Source: Coffea arabica
Taxonomy: Eukaryota > Streptophyta > Magnoliopsida > Gentianales > Rubiaceae
Reading direction: 5' to 3'
NCBI RefSeq assembly: GCF_036785885.1
Contig: NC_092329.1
Coordinates: 1,302,001 to 1,366,000 of the forward strand
Length of the DNA: 64,000 bases
Shown here: positions 61,021 through 64,000 of the stretch, piece by piece
Position numbering within the stretch: position 1 is the stretch's first letter
Layout of the letters: each line of letters begins with the position of its first letter
Made by a program: the position numbers and the translations under genes
Notes under the pieces: generated by a model
The model's input: the letters and a program-made list of their open reading frames with translations, nothing else
The model's database searches: none
What the model was told of the DNA's origin: nothing

Positions 61021-61676
61021 AGGGTGCAAACAAGTAAAGCTTAATTGAGTAACTCACGAGTTTATTCGATCAAAACTCAATCTCGAACTCATAAACTCGA
61101 GTTCAATCTGGTTGAACTAGTTGACGAGTCAAGATCAAACTTAATATGTAAAGTTCGAAAGCATGCATATGCATATGCACGTGCACACACACGCATATAT
61201 ATAGCTCACAAGTTTTTACTTGGTCAAAACTCAATCTCGAACTTGCAAACTCGAGTTCAAATAGGTCGAACTAGTTGACTAGTCAAGGTCGAGTTTATAT
61301 ACGTAAAGTTTGAAAGAGCGCGCGCGCACACGTACACACACACACACATATATATATATATATTAATTACTAATTTTATAATTATTAGTATGAAATATCC
61401 ATTTTGTCCCTTATTTAAAATTATATAAAATATAAATTTATATTTCTTAAACTTGATTAGGTTCAATTAAATTCGAAATAAGTTCAATTGGCCTCAATGA
61501 GCAAGAGTTGAAACTCAAACTCAAGTACTGCAAAATAAAATCGAGTTCGAACTTGAGTTCTACTTACAAGAGTTCGATAAGTTCGAACTCGATATCGAAT
61601 CCAAGTTTTTTAACTCGAATTAAGGTCCAATACTGCGCTACTCGAGCATAACTTGACTTGATTACACTCCTAGTCT
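61021..61676. repeat. ctcgagtt-rich repeat with an internal duplication
   Basis: Two copies of a block of about 150 bp starting near caaaactcaatctcgaact (61071 and 61224) include aactcgagttcaa and gaactagttgac. Further gttcgaactcga phrases continue to about 61,630 and the region ends ttgattacactcctag. Such ctcgagctcgaac repeats are common, non-coding, mobile-derived sequences in plants. A CA/TA run separates the copies. Confidence 0.6.
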
Positions 61677-62526
61677 TGGCAATAGGATGTACAAGAGTGT
61701 AAGCATATTTTAATCTTAATTTTTATTATGTCAAAATTACCCTCATCTCCTTTGACTAGAGTTATTGCATTTTAATCAAGACACTAATAAGAAAAATGAA
61801 AAGTTATAGTGAATTACGTCTAAAAAAATTTGGCATTTAATATTAAAAAAGTCTATTTATAACTATATTCACCAATCATTTCCCTCATCTCCAATCCATT
61901 ATTTTATGTGTTAAAACTATCTCCAATTATTATATTGTTATGCAAGATAATTAAAGTTAACTGTATTATATATATATAAATTGGTTTAGAAGAAAATCAT
62001 GATTAATAAGAAGACAAAAGGTTATAAACAGTTAATGAGAAAACAAAATGTTCTATTACTTATTAAATTCATTATATAATGTCATATCAATTAATAAAAC
62101 TCCAAAAAAATTATCAATAATTAAAAAAATATAACAAAAAAAGTTTACAACTATTGAAATTGATAAAAATTGGTTTGTTTTTGCTTATTATAGGTTTCTT
62201 AGTCAATATTATACCAATAGCTTAGTTTAATTATGATGATCTTCCATCTTTAGAGTTTTTTATAACTGTAAAATACACAATAAACAAGAAACTGTTTGGT
62301 ATTACAGAAAAAACTGAACGTTTTTAGCCAGAGAGCATTTTAAGGTAAGCATCCCATAAGCATTGTCGTAGACCAAGGAGCAAGGATTGCACGCCGTATA
62401 AACTGAAAAATGGTTTCCAATTACAGGGTTCGAAAATGGCTGACTGCCTTGTAATGTCCCATCAAATTGTACATTTCATAGATTTTCTGTTCGCGGACGA
62501 TTAGAACGACAAATCAAAAGAAGGAA
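61677..62526. other. Intergenic DNA and LHCB5 3' UTR
   Basis: Very AT-rich from 61,680 to about 62,280. The last 200-250 bases before 62527 are less so and probably form the LHCB5 3' UTR on the minus strand. Confidence 0.45.

Positions 62527-64000
<1,474 letters not shown>

Noticed and set aside
61160-61360. Possible regulatory or Z-DNA element in the CA, CG and TA alternations
   Set aside because: The alternating purine-pyrimidine runs sit inside a dispersed repeat and look like simple microsatellites.

Overview
The window is plant nuclear DNA, most likely from a core eudicot. It is AT-rich, its genes are split by GT-AG introns, and the proteins match flowering-plant families such as a NAC factor, a chlorophyll a/b-binding antenna protein, a DUF4094 GT31 glycosyltransferase and a VPS52 tether subunit. 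Plant-type LTR retrotransposons and miniature inverted-repeat elements (MITEs) fill much of the rest. I cannot name the species. All splice sites were placed by eye from GT-AG signals, reading-frame continuity and remembered family conservation, so every exon boundary should be checked against RNA.

Layout. 1-5456 (+): ARP1-like RRM protein, six exons, 294 aa. 5457-9809: intergenic, with MITEs and a 1.26-kb Mutator-type element. 9810-26761 (-): VPS52, 19 exons, 731 aa. 28582-31143 (-): GT31 beta-1,3-galactosyltransferase, eight exons, 442 aa. 32050-33420: decayed hAT transposase. 36038-38180 (+): BEARSKIN-type NAC factor, three exons, 386 aa. 38601-39946: nested Mutator-type inverted-repeat elements. 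39999-41680 (+): broken intronless copy of the TFIIIC subunit GTF3C3. 42347-45314 (-): FAD-dependent monooxygenase, six exons, 406 aa. 45830-50537 (-): full-length Ty1/copia element with one intact 1346-aa polyprotein. 52451-54913: gypsy remnant in permuted order. 54948-58609 (+): nucleolin-like pseudogene broken by a deleted Athila/Tat-like element (55442-58413). 58953-59076: malate dehydrogenase fragment. 60145-60355: complete foldback MITE of the family seen at 38.6 kb. 62527-64000 (-): 3' exons of LHCB5 (CP26), running off the right edge.

The intact host genes have unrelated housekeeping or developmental roles: RNA binding, endosome-to-Golgi tethering, arabinogalactan glycosylation, root-cap maturation, redox metabolism and photosystem II antenna. 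Nothing suggests a pathway cluster. The unusual content is in the mobile DNA: a 166-bp tandemly amplified truncated foldback MITE ending in a complete hairpin copy, several Mutator-type MITEs with 9-bp target duplications, a pol-LTR-leader order in one gypsy remnant, and a nearly identical LTR pair on a defective element inside a nucleolin pseudogene. I found no convincing new biological system.
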